DNA of 64,000 nucleotides from Candidatus Tepidifontimicrobium thermophilum (GTDB taxonomy: Bacteria > Sysuimicrobiota > Sysuimicrobiia > Sysuimicrobiales > Sysuimicrobiaceae), in NCBI GenBank assembly GCA_031296405.1, contig JAVKKH010000002.1, positions 62,001-126,000 on the forward strand. Reading direction: 5' to 3'. Below are positions 8,454 through 17,215 of the stretch, one piece after another. The notes under the pieces are model-generated. The model ran no database searches and had not been told where the DNA came from. It was given only the letters and a program-made list of their open reading frames with translations. The position numbers were made by a program, and so were the translations under genes. Position 1 is the first letter of the stretch. Each line of letters begins with the position of its first letter.

Positions 8454-10317
8454 TGCGGCCCACCTCCACCGGGACGGGCTGGCTGTCGCCCCCGATCCGT
8501 ACCACCGCGCCCTCCCGCTGCAGGGCCTGCAGCACCGCCTCCGCCACCTCGGTGGGGTAGAGGGGCACACCGTTGTACTTGTTCACCCGACGGGTGGCGA
8601 TCCGAAGCTCCCGCTGCAGCAGGTCTGCAAACTGACCGCTGAAGTTCTGCTCCACCACCACCACGGGGCCCGCGTCCGCGAACAGCGCCTCGAGCTTCCT
8701 GCGGTGCAACGGGAAGACGTGGGTGAAGTGCACCAGGGCCACCGGCACCCCACGGCGCTGCAGGAACAACCGCGCCTCCTCCAGCACGGGCCGGGTGTTC
8801 CCCCAGCCCACCACCACCGGGTTCCCCCGCACGGAGCCGAACACCTGCGGCGGTTTCCAGTCCTCCTGCAAGTAGGTGTCCAGCTTCCGCATGCGCTTCT
8901 CCACCATGGCCGCCCGCTTGCGCGGGTCGATGGACACGAACCCGAACTCGTCGTGTTCCGCCCCGCTCGCCTTGAAGATCGCCCCCGGGGTGCCGGGCAC
9001 GCTGCGAGGGGAGATGCCGGAAGGGGTGACTTCGAACCGCCGGTACGGCTTCGCGCGGACGTCCTCCTCCCGCACGATCCCGTGCCGCACCACCTGGGGC
9101 CGCCGGAACACGTCTTCCAGAACGGTCTTCTTGCCCTCCGAGAGGTTCAGGTCTGTCAGGAAGAACACCGGGCACTGGTACTTGTCGGACAGCTCACACG
9201 CTTCCAGCATCAGGGTGTAGCACTCCTCCACGGTGCCCGGTGCCAGGACGATCCGCGGGAAGTCCCCGTGGCCTCCCCCGATCACCAGGTTCAGGTCGCC
9301 CTGTTCCGGACGCGTGGGCATGCCCGTGGAGGGCCCAGCCCGCTGCGCGTCCACCACGATCACGGGGGTCTCCGTGGCGCCGCTGACCCCGAACTCCTCC
9401 ACCTTGAGGGAGATCCCCGGCCCGGAGCTGCCCACCATGGACCGCACGCCCGCCAGGGCGGCTCCCAGAGCCGCTCGGATGCTCTCCCGTTCGTTCTGGC
9501 CCTGCAGGGCGCGCCCGCCGTACTTGGGCAGCCACTGCTCCATGAACTCCAGGATGCTGCTGGCCGGCGTGATGGGGTAGCCCGCGTAGAAGCGCACCCC
9601 ACCCGCGATGGCGCCCAGGCCGAGGCACTCGTTCCCAGAGATGTACACAGCCCGGTGCCGGCCCGGCCGCGGCTCCAGCCGCACAGGAAGCTGGTAGCCG
9701 TTCGCCTCCAGCACCCGCTCCACTTCCTGACGGCCCCGCCGCGCTGCCTGCAGGTTCAGGTCCACCACCTCGCGGCCCTTCCGCAGGAACCGTTCCTCCA
9801 GCAGCTGCCGCAGGTACGCCTCGTCGGAGTCGAACTGCAGCAGGCGGAACAAGGCCCCAGTCATCACCACGTTCTTCACGATCTCCCGCTTCAGCTCCGA
9901 CTGCGCGATCCTCCGCGCAGGGATCGGGAAGACCTGGATGCCCCGGGCCTCCAGGGCTCCGGTGGGGATCTCGCCGGTGGACGAGTCGTACACCAGGACC
10001 CCGCCGTCCCGCAGCTTGCCGCCGTGCCGCAGCACGGTGTCGCGGTTGGGCTGCTCCGGGGCGTCCGGGTTACTGTCGTAGTCCAGGGCTACCAGCACGT
10101 CCACCTCGGGATCCCCGTAGGACACCGGGGGTTCCTCGGTCACCAGCATCGGGTCGAACTGGTGCGCCCCGTAGATGGTGGACGCGTAGCCCTTTTCCAT
10201 GGCTACCGCGAACAGCCCCGCGCGGGTGAAGATCTTCCCGAGGATGTCGGTGACGGTGGTCACGCCGTCGCGGAGCTGAACCCCCCCGACCAGGAGCTTC
10301 ACGTGGTTCACGCGCAC
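8434..10317 (-). CDS. korA: 2-oxoacid:ferredoxin oxidoreductase alpha subunit with fused gamma domain
   Basis: 627-residue large subunit. Residues 1-190 are the gamma (CoA-side) domain and about 210-627 the pyrimidine-binding alpha domain with YPITPASSILEFM and GPGISLKVEEFGVSG. The gamma-alpha fusion is typical of aerobic and microaerobic KorA enzymes in Actinobacteria, Chloroflexota and archaea. GTG 10317 is chosen because GGAGG lies 8 bases upstream. With isocitrate lyase and an isocitrate-dehydrogenase-like gene 7-15 kb away it supports an oxidative or reductive TCA branch using ferredoxin. Confidence 0.93.
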   Translation of the reverse strand: MRVNHVKLLVGGVQLRDGVTTVTDILGKIFTRAGLFAVAMEKGYASTIYGAHQFDPMLVTEEPPVSYGDPEVDVLVALDYDSNPDAPEQPNRDTVLRHGGKLRDGGVLVYDSSTGEIPTGALEARGIQVFPIPARRIAQSELKREIVKNVVMTGALFRLLQFDSDEAYLRQLLEERFLRKGREVVDLNLQAARRGRQEVERVLEANGYQLPVRLEPRPGRHRAVYISGNECLGLGAIAGGVRFYAGYPITPASSILEFMEQWLPKYGGRALQGQNERESIRAALGAALAGVRSMVGSSGPGISLKVEEFGVSGATETPVIVVDAQRAGPSTGMPTRPEQGDLNLVIGGGHGDFPRIVLAPGTVEECYTLMLEACELSDKYQCPVFFLTDLNLSEGKKTVLEDVFRRPQVVRHGIVREEDVRAKPYRRFEVTPSGISPRSVPGTPGAIFKASGAEHDEFGFVSIDPRKRAAMVEKRMRKLDTYLQEDWKPPQVFGSVRGNPVVVGWGNTRPVLEEARLFLQRRGVPVALVHFTHVFPLHRRKLEALFADAGPVVVVEQNFSGQFADLLQRELRIATRRVNKYNGVPLYPTEVAEAVLQALQREGAVVRIGGDSQPVPVEVGRNEHEGD

Positions 10318-10504
10318 GGCCTCTCCCTCCGGACCCAGCCGGGTCCCGCCTCCCGGCGGTCCCCGCACGCCCAACCTAGCACGCCCCGTGATCGCCTTCC
10401 AATCGATGCGCGCTATGCCACGGATAGCCGCCGTCTATGTCCGTGAAGTGAAGGCGCTCCCGCAGGAACCGCGGCGGCGTTCCGCGAAGCCACGGGGGGA
10501 GGGC

Positions 10505-10906
10505 ATGCGCCGTTGGCTGGCGGGGGTACTGGGAACCGCGGTGGCGGTGGCCGTCGCCCACGGGGCGGCTCCGCCGACCTCGGCCGCGGTGCGGAACCTC
10601 ATCGAGTCCTTCATCGGCGCGGGCACCGTGGCCTCCGTCTACCTGGACGCCTCGGGCCGGGAGGTGGACGTGCACGTGCGCATGGACGGCGTCCGGGCCC
10701 TGCCCGCCGACCGCGGGGACTGGGGGTGGTTCTTCCGGGACATGTCGGAGATCGCCACCAGTCGGGTGTTCTACCCGCCCCTGGCCCACGAGGGGCTGCG
10801 CCGTCTGGTGCGCATCCGGCTGTGGTACCGCCTGGGCGGTCGGCTGGTGGCCCGTGCCGCCCGGGACCGCGGGCAGGCGCTGCCCAGGGTGGTCCTGGTC
10901 CCCTGA
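10505..10906 (+). CDS. Secreted protein of unknown function
   Basis: 133 residues. MRRWLAGVLGTAVAVAVAHGAAPPTSA is a typical signal peptide; the mature part of about 106 residues is a small alternating-strand domain (SVYLDASGREVDVHVRMDGVRAL; LVRIRLWYRLGGRLVARA) without recognised motifs or cysteines. A GGGGGGAGGG ribosome binding site is next to the ATG. Divergent from korAB. No function is assigned. Confidence 0.7.
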   Translation: MRRWLAGVLGTAVAVAVAHGAAPPTSAAVRNLIESFIGAGTVASVYLDASGREVDVHVRMDGVRALPADRGDWGWFFRDMSEIATSRVFYPPLAHEGLRRLVRIRLWYRLGGRLVARAARDRGQALPRVVLVP

Positions 10907-10953
10907 GGGCCGGCCCATCCGTGCTATCCCCGTGCTATCCTAGGTGGTAGGCC

Positions 10954-11304
10954 ATGGGTCTTGCCGAAACGCGCTGCGTGCCCTGCCGGGGAGGCGAGCC
11001 CTCCCTCACGGAGGCGGAGGTCGCCGAGCTGCGCCGCGAGGTCCCGGAGTGGACGGTGGTGGAGCGGGACGGTATCCCGCGTCTGGAGCGCACCTTCCCC
11101 TTCCCCAACTTCGCGGAGGCCCTGCGTTTCACCAACCGGGTAGGGGAGCTGGCAGAGGAGCAGGGACACCACCCGGCCCTGCTCACGGAGTGGGGCAAGG
11201 TCACCGTCAGCTGGTGGACGCACAAGATCCGGGGCCTGCACCGCAACGACTTCGTGATGGCGGCCAAGACCGACCGGGTGTACGAGGAGTTCCGGCGGGG
11301 CTAG
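10954..11304 (+). CDS. phhB: 4a-hydroxytetrahydrobiopterin dehydratase (PCD/DCoH family)
   Basis: 116-residue pterin-4a-carbinolamine dehydratase-like protein. The family active-site pattern is seen as [20 protein letters not shown] followed by [10 protein letters not shown]. The N-terminal [21 protein letters not shown] matches the usual start of the domain; about 18 residues with two cysteines precede it. No phenylalanine hydroxylase is nearby, so the protein may instead serve molybdopterin-like or unknown pterins, as in many bacteria. The next gene starts 3 bases after the stop. Confidence 0.88.
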   Translation: MGLAETRCVPCRGGEPSLTEAEVAELRREVPEWTVVERDGIPRLERTFPFPNFAEALRFTNRVGELAEEQGHHPALLTEWGKVTVSWWTHKIRGLHRNDFVMAAKTDRVYEEFRRG

Positions 11305-11307
11305 CCC

Positions 11308-11880
11308 ATGGCCGACGTACGGCGGCTCGCGTGGATCCGCGTCCCGGAGGAAGCTGAAGTCCCCCAAGCGGTCCGGGAGCTGGCGCGGGCGTCCGTGGAC
11401 AAGCTGGGGATCTTCCCCAACGTCTTCCGCATCTTCGCGGCCCGGCCCGAGCACTGCGTCCGATGGTGGCAGTACTACGACTACCTGATGCGGGGCCCCT
11501 CGAACCTCACGAAGGTGCAGCGGGAGATGATCGCAGTGGTGGTTTCCTCCCTCAACCGCTGCCACTACTGTTCCACCAGCCACGGGGCAGCCCTGCGGTT
11601 GCTCACAGAGGATCCCGTGCTGGCCGACACCCTCGCCACCGACTACCGGCACGCCCCCCTGGACCGCAAGGACCGGGCGATGCTGGACTTCGCCGCCAAG
11701 CTCACCACCGAGCCGCACCGCATGACGGAGGCGGACGTACAGGCCCTGCGGGAGGCCGGCTGGGACGACGAGGACATCTTCGACATCGCCCAGGTGGCGG
11801 CGATGTTCAACTTCACCAACCGCCTGGCGAACGCTCTGGGCTGGCACCCGAATCCGGAGTACCACCGGGTGGGCCGCTAA
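11308..11880 (+). CDS. Carboxymuconolactone decarboxylase/AhpD-like peroxidase-related protein
   Basis: 190-residue all-helical AhpD-fold protein. The redox motif CHYCSTSHG (C-x2-C-x3-H) follows REMIAVVVSSLNR, and the YDYLMRGPSNLTKVQ helix and the C-terminal NFTNRLANALGW helix match the uncharacterised peroxidase-related group. Likely a thiol-dependent hydroperoxide reductase or alkylhydroperoxidase. Its last 68 bases overlap the convergent GNAT gene. Confidence 0.88.
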   Translation: MADVRRLAWIRVPEEAEVPQAVRELARASVDKLGIFPNVFRIFAARPEHCVRWWQYYDYLMRGPSNLTKVQREMIAVVVSSLNRCHYCSTSHGAALRLLTEDPVLADTLATDYRHAPLDRKDRAMLDFAAKLTTEPHRMTEADVQALREAGWDDEDIFDIAQVAAMFNFTNRLANALGWHPNPEYHRVGR

Positions 11881-12373
11881 CACGGAACCCGCCCAGCTCC
11901 AGCTCCCACACCTCCTCCCACGGGTCCGCGGCGGAGCGCTCGAACCCCGCGCGGCGGTACAGGGCCTGTGCCCGCCCGTTCCACGGCTCCACGGTGAGCC
12001 ACACGTGGCGGACGCCTCGGGCGCGTCCGAGTTCCAGCAGTGCCTGCAAGAGTCGGTTGCCGATCCCCGCGCCCTGGTAGTCCTGGTGCACGAAAATGGC
12101 CAGCTCATGAGACCCCGCCCGGTCGGGGACCAGCACCGCGTGGCCCACCACCCGGCCCTCGCACCTGGCCACCACGTTCACCCCCTCCTCCGTGAGGACC
12201 TCCAGCCAATCCGCCAGCCGCAGGGGGTGTAGGGGTGGGATCCCCTGGGCCCGCTGGTCGGGGTCGAAGGAGCGGTACATGGCCACCAGCAGTCCGCGGT
12301 CCTCCGGCCGGTACTCACCCACCTGCACCGGCCGGCCCCTCCGGTCCCGGAAAGCTCCAGCCGGCACGCTCAA
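11813..12373 (-). CDS. GNAT-family N-acetyltransferase
   Basis: 186-residue acetyltransferase; the acetyl-CoA site is QDYQGAGIGNRLLQALLELGRARG (motif A, about residues 95-118) with the C-terminal NGRAQALYRRAGFER strand-turn-helix (motif B). A TTG start is chosen because AAGGAG lies 7 bases upstream and the start is one base after the previous stop; no ATG is available. Co-transcribed with a universal-stress-like gene and an AcuC-type deacetylase, an arrangement reminiscent of Bacillus acuABC. The 3' end overlaps the convergent AhpD-like gene. Confidence 0.83.
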   Translation of the reverse strand: MSVPAGAFRDRRGRPVQVGEYRPEDRGLLVAMYRSFDPDQRAQGIPPLHPLRLADWLEVLTEEGVNVVARCEGRVVGHAVLVPDRAGSHELAIFVHQDYQGAGIGNRLLQALLELGRARGVRHVWLTVEPWNGRAQALYRRAGFERSAADPWEEVWELELGGFRVSGPPGGTPDSGASPERSPGGW

Positions 12374-12374
12374 C

Positions 12375-12743
12375 TCACGGCTCCTTGGGGGACCGGTACA
12401 CCACCACGGGGCCAGGGGCGTTGGTGAGCAGCCACACCAGCCCGGCTCCGAACACCACCTTGCGGGTCGCGGTCCGCCTCGGAGCCACCACCACCTCCGC
12501 TCCCTCCTCCCCGCCTGCCCGCCACACCTCCCACTCGGTGCGGCTTCCCGGTGGCGGGACGCGGACCTCCACGTCCACACCCCACGCCGCGCCCGCGGCC
12601 ACCGCCCGATCCCGGTCCTGTGGCGAGACGGTGGGCTCGCACACCGCCACCAACCCCACCTGTCGGGCCCGGGCCAACTGAAGGGCGTAGCCCAGAGCCT
12701 CCCAGCTCCACGGGCTGTTGTCCAGCCACACCACAGGCCTCAC
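12375..12743 (-). CDS. Universal stress protein-like domain protein
   Basis: 122-residue single USP-fold protein (VVWLDNSPWSWEALGYALQLARARQVGLVAVC at the start, VVVAPRR and a C-terminal GPVVVYR strand). The ATP-binding GxxGxxxxGS signature is degenerate, here about FGAGLVWLLTNAPG. GTG 12743 overlaps the deacetylase stop (GTGA) and is preceded by GGGGGG. The gene is sandwiched between deacetylase and acetyltransferase genes. Confidence 0.75.
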   Translation of the reverse strand: MRPVVWLDNSPWSWEALGYALQLARARQVGLVAVCEPTVSPQDRDRAVAAGAAWGVDVEVRVPPPGSRTEWEVWRAGGEEGAEVVVAPRRTATRKVVFGAGLVWLLTNAPGPVVVYRSPKEP

Positions 12744-13885
12744 GACAGGCCCCCCAGGATCTCCAGGACCCGGCGCGTGACCCGACGGGCGGTTTCCAGG
12801 TTGTGCGCCCGTACCACGGGCGGCGCGTCGGACGAGGGGTCCTCCCGCATCCGGCGCGGCAGGTCCACCGGTGCCCACGGCCGCCACCGCTGGCGCCACG
12901 CCTCCGGCACCTCGTCGGCTACGTCCTGGTGCGAGACCACCCCGTAGACCAGGGTCCAGGCTCGCGGTACCGTGAGCCAGATGTCGTACCCCCCGCCGCC
13001 CGTCGCCAGCCACCGACCCTCGCACAGCTCGTGGCTCAGCTCGTGCATCCTCCGGGCGAAGTACTCCGCCGTGTACACGGTGCACCCGAGGTCCGTGAGC
13101 GGGTCCCGGCGGTGCGTGTCGCACCCGTGCTGGGTCACCACCACGTCCGGACGGAACGCGCGGGCCACTGCAGGCACCACGCACTCGAAGCACTCCACCC
13201 ACGAGGCGTCGTCCGTGAGCGGGAGCAGCGGCACGTTCACGCTGAAACCGTAGCCGCGCCCCTCGCCCAGCTCCTCGGGCTCCCCGGTGCCGGGGAATAA
13301 GTACCGGCCCGTCTCATGCAGGGAGACGGTCAGGACCTCGTCCGTGTCGTAGAAGAGGGCCTGGGTCCCGTCGCCGTGGTGGGCGTCCGCGTCCACGTAC
13401 AGCACCCGCCACCCGCGACGCCGGAAGAACTCGCAGGCCACCGCCACGTCGTTGTACACGCAGAAACCGCTCGCCTGAGCCCGCTGCGCGTGGTGCAGCC
13501 CCCCGGAGATGTGGAAGGCGTGCAGGAACGCCCCGGACGCGATGCCCTCCGCGGCCACCAGGGCCCCTCCCACGATGGTGGCGGCGGCGTCGTGCATGCC
13601 CCGGAACGGCGGGTTGTCCCCCGGGCCGAACCCGTACAGGCGGCTCAACAGAGGGTGTTCCGGCCGCTCGCTCAGAGCGCGGACGGCCGCCACATACTCC
13701 GCGCTGTGCACCCAGCCCAGCTCTTCGTCCGACGCCACTCGGGGCGGCACCACGCCGTGGCGTTCCAGGAGCCCCAGCTCCCGCATGAGGTCGGTGGCAA
13801 GCTCCAGGCGCGTGGAGTTCAGGGGGTGCCCGCCGCCGAAGTCGTAGCGACGGCACTCGGGGCCATAGACCAAGGGGCACGTCAT
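12740..13885 (-). CDS. acuC: AcuC-type histone deacetylase family protein
   Basis: 381-residue class I/II-like HDAC fold protein. Catalytic elements are present: [21 protein letters not shown], zinc ligands in [17 protein letters not shown] and the final GGGGYD loop. The family removes acetyl groups from lysine residues or polyamines; AcuC in Bacillus reactivates acetyl-CoA synthetase. It is the first gene of a three-gene operon with a USP-like and a GNAT gene, suggesting opposing acetylation and deacetylation. The ATG has only a distant AGGGAG upstream. Confidence 0.9.
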   Translation of the reverse strand: MTCPLVYGPECRRYDFGGGHPLNSTRLELATDLMRELGLLERHGVVPPRVASDEELGWVHSAEYVAAVRALSERPEHPLLSRLYGFGPGDNPPFRGMHDAAATIVGGALVAAEGIASGAFLHAFHISGGLHHAQRAQASGFCVYNDVAVACEFFRRRGWRVLYVDADAHHGDGTQALFYDTDEVLTVSLHETGRYLFPGTGEPEELGEGRGYGFSVNVPLLPLTDDASWVECFECVVPAVARAFRPDVVVTQHGCDTHRRDPLTDLGCTVYTAEYFARRMHELSHELCEGRWLATGGGGYDIWLTVPRAWTLVYGVVSHQDVADEVPEAWRQRWRPWAPVDLPRRMREDPSSDAPPVVRAHNLETARRVTRRVLEILGGLS

Positions 13886-13930
13886 CCAATGTTGCTTTCT
13901 CCCTGTGCGGTGGCGTTCCTTGCCGGCCCG

Positions 13931-13959
13931 TTGACAAAGCCGGGGGGCTGGCCGATGAT
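13931..13959 (+). promoter_or_regulatory. Promoter of the cold-shock gene
   Basis: TTGACA (13931-13936), 17-base spacer, GATGAT (13954-13959). The predicted transcript would have a leader of about 40 bases before the cold-shock ATG at 14005. Confidence 0.65.
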
Positions 13960-14004
13960 GGGCCTGTCCCGCGTTGCGCGGGCAGAACGGCACGGAGGCG
14001 TAGG

Positions 14005-14211
14005 ATGCCCAGGGGAACCGTGAAGTGGTTCAGCCCGGAGAAGGGGTACGGGTTCATCACTCCCGACGACGGCAGCAAGGACGTGTTCGTACACTACACC
14101 GCCATCGTGGGGGAGGGGTACCGGAACCTCCAGGAAGGCCAGAAGGTGGAGTTCGAGGTCACGCAGGGTCAGAAGGGCCCCCAGGCCTCCAACGTCCGCG
14201 TCATCGGCTAA
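14005..14211 (+). CDS. Cold-shock domain protein
   Basis: 68-residue single CSD protein binding single-stranded nucleic acids. RNP1 is KGYGFI and RNP2 is [13 protein letters not shown] and the C-terminal [10 protein letters not shown] complete the OB fold. GGAGG lies 7 bases before the ATG. One of the clearest monocistronic genes in the window, with its own promoter and a GC hairpin downstream. Confidence 0.96.
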   Translation: MPRGTVKWFSPEKGYGFITPDDGSKDVFVHYTAIVGEGYRNLQEGQKVEFEVTQGQKGPQASNVRVIG

Positions 14212-14236
14212 CCCACCTGGCTTCGAGCTCGGACCG

Positions 14237-14260
14237 GCGCCGCCCGCGCGGCCGCGGCGC
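14237..14260. terminator. GC-rich hairpin between convergent genes
   Basis: GCGCCGC, 10-base loop, GCGGCGC gives a perfect 7-base stem between the cold-shock stop and the convergent methyltransferase stop. There is no U-tract, so intrinsic termination is uncertain. Confidence 0.4.
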
Positions 14261-14272
14261 GCGGAGCTCCTG

Positions 14273-15094
14273 TCAGCGTGTGCCGCGTCGGGCGATGATC
14301 TGGAGCCAGTTGCGCGGCACCGCGGCCAGGGCTAGCTCCTGAAACGCCTGCCGGACGCCCAGCTTGAGGGCCTCGCACGCCTCCCGGAGCGGCACACCGG
14401 GCAGCGCGCCCTCGATGAACAGGGAGAACTCGCTGATGTCTTCCAGGCTCTGGCAGGACAGCTCCTGCCGCTGCAGGTGGACGCGTACGTCCCCGAACCC
14501 GTTCGCCCGCAGGAGCTCCTCGTACTCCTCCGGAGTCAGCCAGCGCATGGCGGTGGCCTTCACGCCCCGAGCGACCTCCAGGCCGCGTTCCTTCAGGTGC
14601 CGGACCGCCCGCAGCATCCACAGCTTGTAGAACCGGAGCGTCTCCGGGGGGTAGGCGCCCTCGAAGAAGGTGGTGTTGAAGCCAAACACGCCGCCCGGGC
14701 GCAGGACCGCAAGGGCTTCCCGCACCACCTGGACTTTGTCCTGCACCAGGTGGATGGCGTTGCAGAACAGGACCACGTCCGCGGCGGGCACCAGCTGGCT
14801 GAGGCGCTCCGCGGTGCCCTCCAGGAATCGCACCACGGCGGACCGGATGCGTTGGCGCGCGGTGTCCAGGGCGGAGGGTGAGGGGTCGATGGCGTAGACC
14901 ACCGCGCCGGACTCGGGACTCACGTGCTCCAGGATGAGCTCCGTGACGGCGCCAGGCCCGCAGCCCAAGTCCACCACCGTGTCCCCCGGCCGGATACCGA
15001 CGTGCTCCACCAACCAGCGGTTGACCTCACGGAAGAACCCGTGGCTGCTGAACTTCTCGAATCCGAACGTCCGGTCGTCCCCGGCCTGCCTCAT
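14273..15094 (-). CDS. Class I SAM-dependent methyltransferase
   Basis: 273 residues. SAM-binding motif I is VVDLGCGPGAVTELI near residue 40, acidic motif II is VVYAIDPSP, and VVLFCNAIHLVQD is motif IV. The C-terminal 80 residues are a helical cap that may bind substrate. No specificity marker is seen. The ATG has no obvious ribosome binding site and an upstream start cannot be excluded, although the N-terminus fits the family. Confidence 0.83.
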   Translation of the reverse strand: MRQAGDDRTFGFEKFSSHGFFREVNRWLVEHVGIRPGDTVVDLGCGPGAVTELILEHVSPESGAVVYAIDPSPSALDTARQRIRSAVVRFLEGTAERLSQLVPAADVVLFCNAIHLVQDKVQVVREALAVLRPGGVFGFNTTFFEGAYPPETLRFYKLWMLRAVRHLKERGLEVARGVKATAMRWLTPEEYEELLRANGFGDVRVHLQRQELSCQSLEDISEFSLFIEGALPGVPLREACEALKLGVRQAFQELALAAVPRNWLQIIARRGTR

Positions 15095-15219
15095 GGTCGG
15101 GAGGAATTTCGAGGACCGGCCCGGCGGTTCCTGTGAGCCACATCGCCTCGGTGGATAAAAAAGTCGGGCCCGAGCTCGACCCCGGCCGCGCTATCCTGGT
15201 AACGCAGGAGACGGCTGGC

Positions 15220-16356
15220 ATGCCACGGGTCGTGGACGGGTTCCACCGGGCCCTGCTGGTCCCCACCGTACAGAAGCTGGTGGAGGTCAGCCGGCAGGCC
15301 CGAGACGTCTTCCGTCGCGGGCTCACCCGAGAGGCCGCGGCGGAGGTCGCCCGCATGCTGCGCGAGGCCGTGGGCGCCGACGCCGTGGCCCTGGTGGGCC
15401 GGGCTCAGGTCCTGGCCTTCGTGGGCGCGGGGGAGGACCACCACGTACCGGGCCAGTCCGTCACCACGGAGTTCACCAAACGCGTCCTCCGCACCGGCCA
15501 GGTCCAGGTGGCGCACACCCGGGAGGAGATCGGCTGTCCGGAGCCCCGCTGCCCCCTCACGGCAGCCCTGGTGGTCCCCCTGCGGGTCCGGGGGATGGTC
15601 CCGGCGGCCCTCAAGTTCTACCGGACCGACGGCCGCCTCTTCCCGCAGGAGGTGGTGGAGGGGGCAGCCCTGGTGGGTGACCTGCTGGGCGCCCAGCTGG
15701 AGCTGGCACTCCTGGACGCGGAGGTGGAGCGGCTTACCCGGGAAGAGCTGCGGGCGCTGCGGGCGGAAATCTCCCCGCACTTCGTGTTCAACACCCTGCA
15801 CTCTGTCGCCGCGGTGGTAGGCCGGGATCCCGAGCGGGCCCGCAGGCTGCTCACGGACTTCGCAGAGTTCCTGCGCCACGCCCTGCGCTCCCACGGGGAG
15901 TTCTGCACCTTGGAGGAAGAGCTCTGGTACGTCGAGCAGTACCTGGCCATCGAGCGGGCCCGTCTGGGGCCACGGCTGCGGGCGCAGGTGGACGTGCCCG
16001 GGGACCTGCTGGGCGAGCTGGTCCCCGTCCTGACCGTGCAGCCGTTGGTCGAAAACGCCGTGGTGCACGGGGTGGAGCCCAAGACGGGGTCCGGGACGGT
16101 CCGGGTCCAGGCCGGAGTGCGCGGGGACGACCTAGTCCTCGTGGTGGAGGACGACGGGGTGGGTATCCCGGAAGGCCGCTTGCAGGTGGTCACCGAGCGG
16201 GGAGTCGGCTCCGGGTTGGGGATCGGACTGTTCAACGTGCAGCGGAGGCTGCGGGCCATCTACGGGGAGGCTGCGGGCCTGCGGGTGGAGAGCGAGGAGG
16301 GCCGCGGTACCCGGGTAACGGTATGGCTGCCGCGGCGCGTGGAGGGAGGGCCGTGA
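15220..16356 (+). CDS. LytS-like GAF-domain sensor histidine kinase
   Basis: 378 residues: a GAF domain about 25-175 (AVALVGRAQVLAFVGAGEDHH), a His_kinase module with phospho-acceptor His187 in ISPHFVFNTLH, and a GHKL ATPase with N box QPLVENAVVHG, G1 DDGVGIP and G2 GIGLFNVQRRL. No membrane segments are predicted, unlike classical LytS, so it probably senses a cytosolic signal. ATG 15220 follows AGGAG at 9 bases; a GTG 87 bases upstream lacks one. The partner LytTR regulator overlaps by four bases. Confidence 0.9.
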   Translation: MPRVVDGFHRALLVPTVQKLVEVSRQARDVFRRGLTREAAAEVARMLREAVGADAVALVGRAQVLAFVGAGEDHHVPGQSVTTEFTKRVLRTGQVQVAHTREEIGCPEPRCPLTAALVVPLRVRGMVPAALKFYRTDGRLFPQEVVEGAALVGDLLGAQLELALLDAEVERLTREELRALRAEISPHFVFNTLHSVAAVVGRDPERARRLLTDFAEFLRHALRSHGEFCTLEEELWYVEQYLAIERARLGPRLRAQVDVPGDLLGELVPVLTVQPLVENAVVHGVEPKTGSGTVRVQAGVRGDDLVLVVEDDGVGIPEGRLQVVTERGVGSGLGIGLFNVQRRLRAIYGEAAGLRVESEEGRGTRVTVWLPRRVEGGP

Positions 16357-17060
16357 CCCGCCGGCTGCGCCTGCTGGTGGCCGACGACGACCCGGAAGCC
16401 CGCCGGTACCTGGAGGAGCTGCTCCGGGGAGAGGGGCAGGAGGACGTGGAGTCCGTGGACTCCGCGGAGGCGGCCCTGGAACGCCTGCGCCAGGGCCCCG
16501 TGGACGCCCTGTTCCTCGACATCCGGATGCCAGGGCTTTCCGGCCTCGACCTCCTGCGCAGCCTGGCTGCGTTGCCCCGCAAACCCCGGGTGGTGCTGGT
16601 CTCCGGGTTCGAGGACCACGCCCTGGAGGCCTTTGAAGCCGCAGCCTTCGACTACCTGCTCAAGCCCGTGGACCGCGCCCGGCTGCGCAAGACCCTGGAA
16701 CGGCTCCTCCAGGAAGAGCCGGCCCAGGCTTCGCGCGTGGCGGTCCCCACCGCCGACCACGTGGTGCTCCTGGACCCCTCCGACATCCTGTACGTGCAGG
16801 CCCAGGGGGACGCCTGCCGGGTCGTCACGCGAAACGGGACTGTGGAGGCCAGCTGCAACGTGGGCCAGCTGCAGCGCCGGCTACCCCCTGCCCAGTTCGT
16901 TCGGGTGCACCGTAGCTACGTAGTGAACCTGGACTCCGTGCGGGAGGTCCACCCTTACTTTTCCGGGACCCTCCTGCTCAAGCTGGACGACGAGCGCGGG
17001 ACCGAGATCCCCGTAAGCCGGTCGGCTGCCCGGACCCTCCGCCTGTTGCTCCACCTCTAG
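16353..17060 (+). CDS. LytTR-family response regulator
   Basis: 235 residues. Receiver domain 1-120 with VADDD and phospho-acceptor Asp56 in LFLDIRMPG; LytTR DNA-binding domain about 140-235 (ILYVQAQGDACRVVT, RVHRSYVVNLDSV). The GTG start overlaps the kinase stop (GTGA), so kinase and regulator are made together. Related LytR/AgrA regulators act on direct-repeat sites; ACCGTT repeats just downstream are candidates. Confidence 0.92.
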   Translation: MTRRLRLLVADDDPEARRYLEELLRGEGQEDVESVDSAEAALERLRQGPVDALFLDIRMPGLSGLDLLRSLAALPRKPRVVLVSGFEDHALEAFEAAAFDYLLKPVDRARLRKTLERLLQEEPAQASRVAVPTADHVVLLDPSDILYVQAQGDACRVVTRNGTVEASCNVGQLQRRLPPAQFVRVHRSYVVNLDSVREVHPYFSGTLLLKLDDERGTEIPVSRSAARTLRLLLHL

Positions 17061-17078
17061 GGCCCTGACCGATCAACA

Positions 17079-17133
17079 CTGTTTATCTGAGGCCCTTACG
17101 GAGTAGCCCGCTCATCACCGTTTTTGAACCGTT
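17079..17133 (+). promoter_or_regulatory. Candidate LytTR direct-repeat binding region
   Basis: ACTGTT at 17079, then ACCGTT at 17118 and ACCGTT at 17128 (10 bases apart, one helical turn) lie between the LytTR regulator and the next genes. LytTR proteins contact ACNGTT-like direct repeats, so this could place the mini-protein and isocitrate lyase under the regulator. Not proven. Confidence 0.35.
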
Positions 17134-17215
17134 CACCCCACGCCCGGGGGAGTTGGTCGCCGGGCCGTGGAGGCCTCCGGGCCGGGCGCGCACAGTAGAA
17201 AGCGAGGTGACTGCC

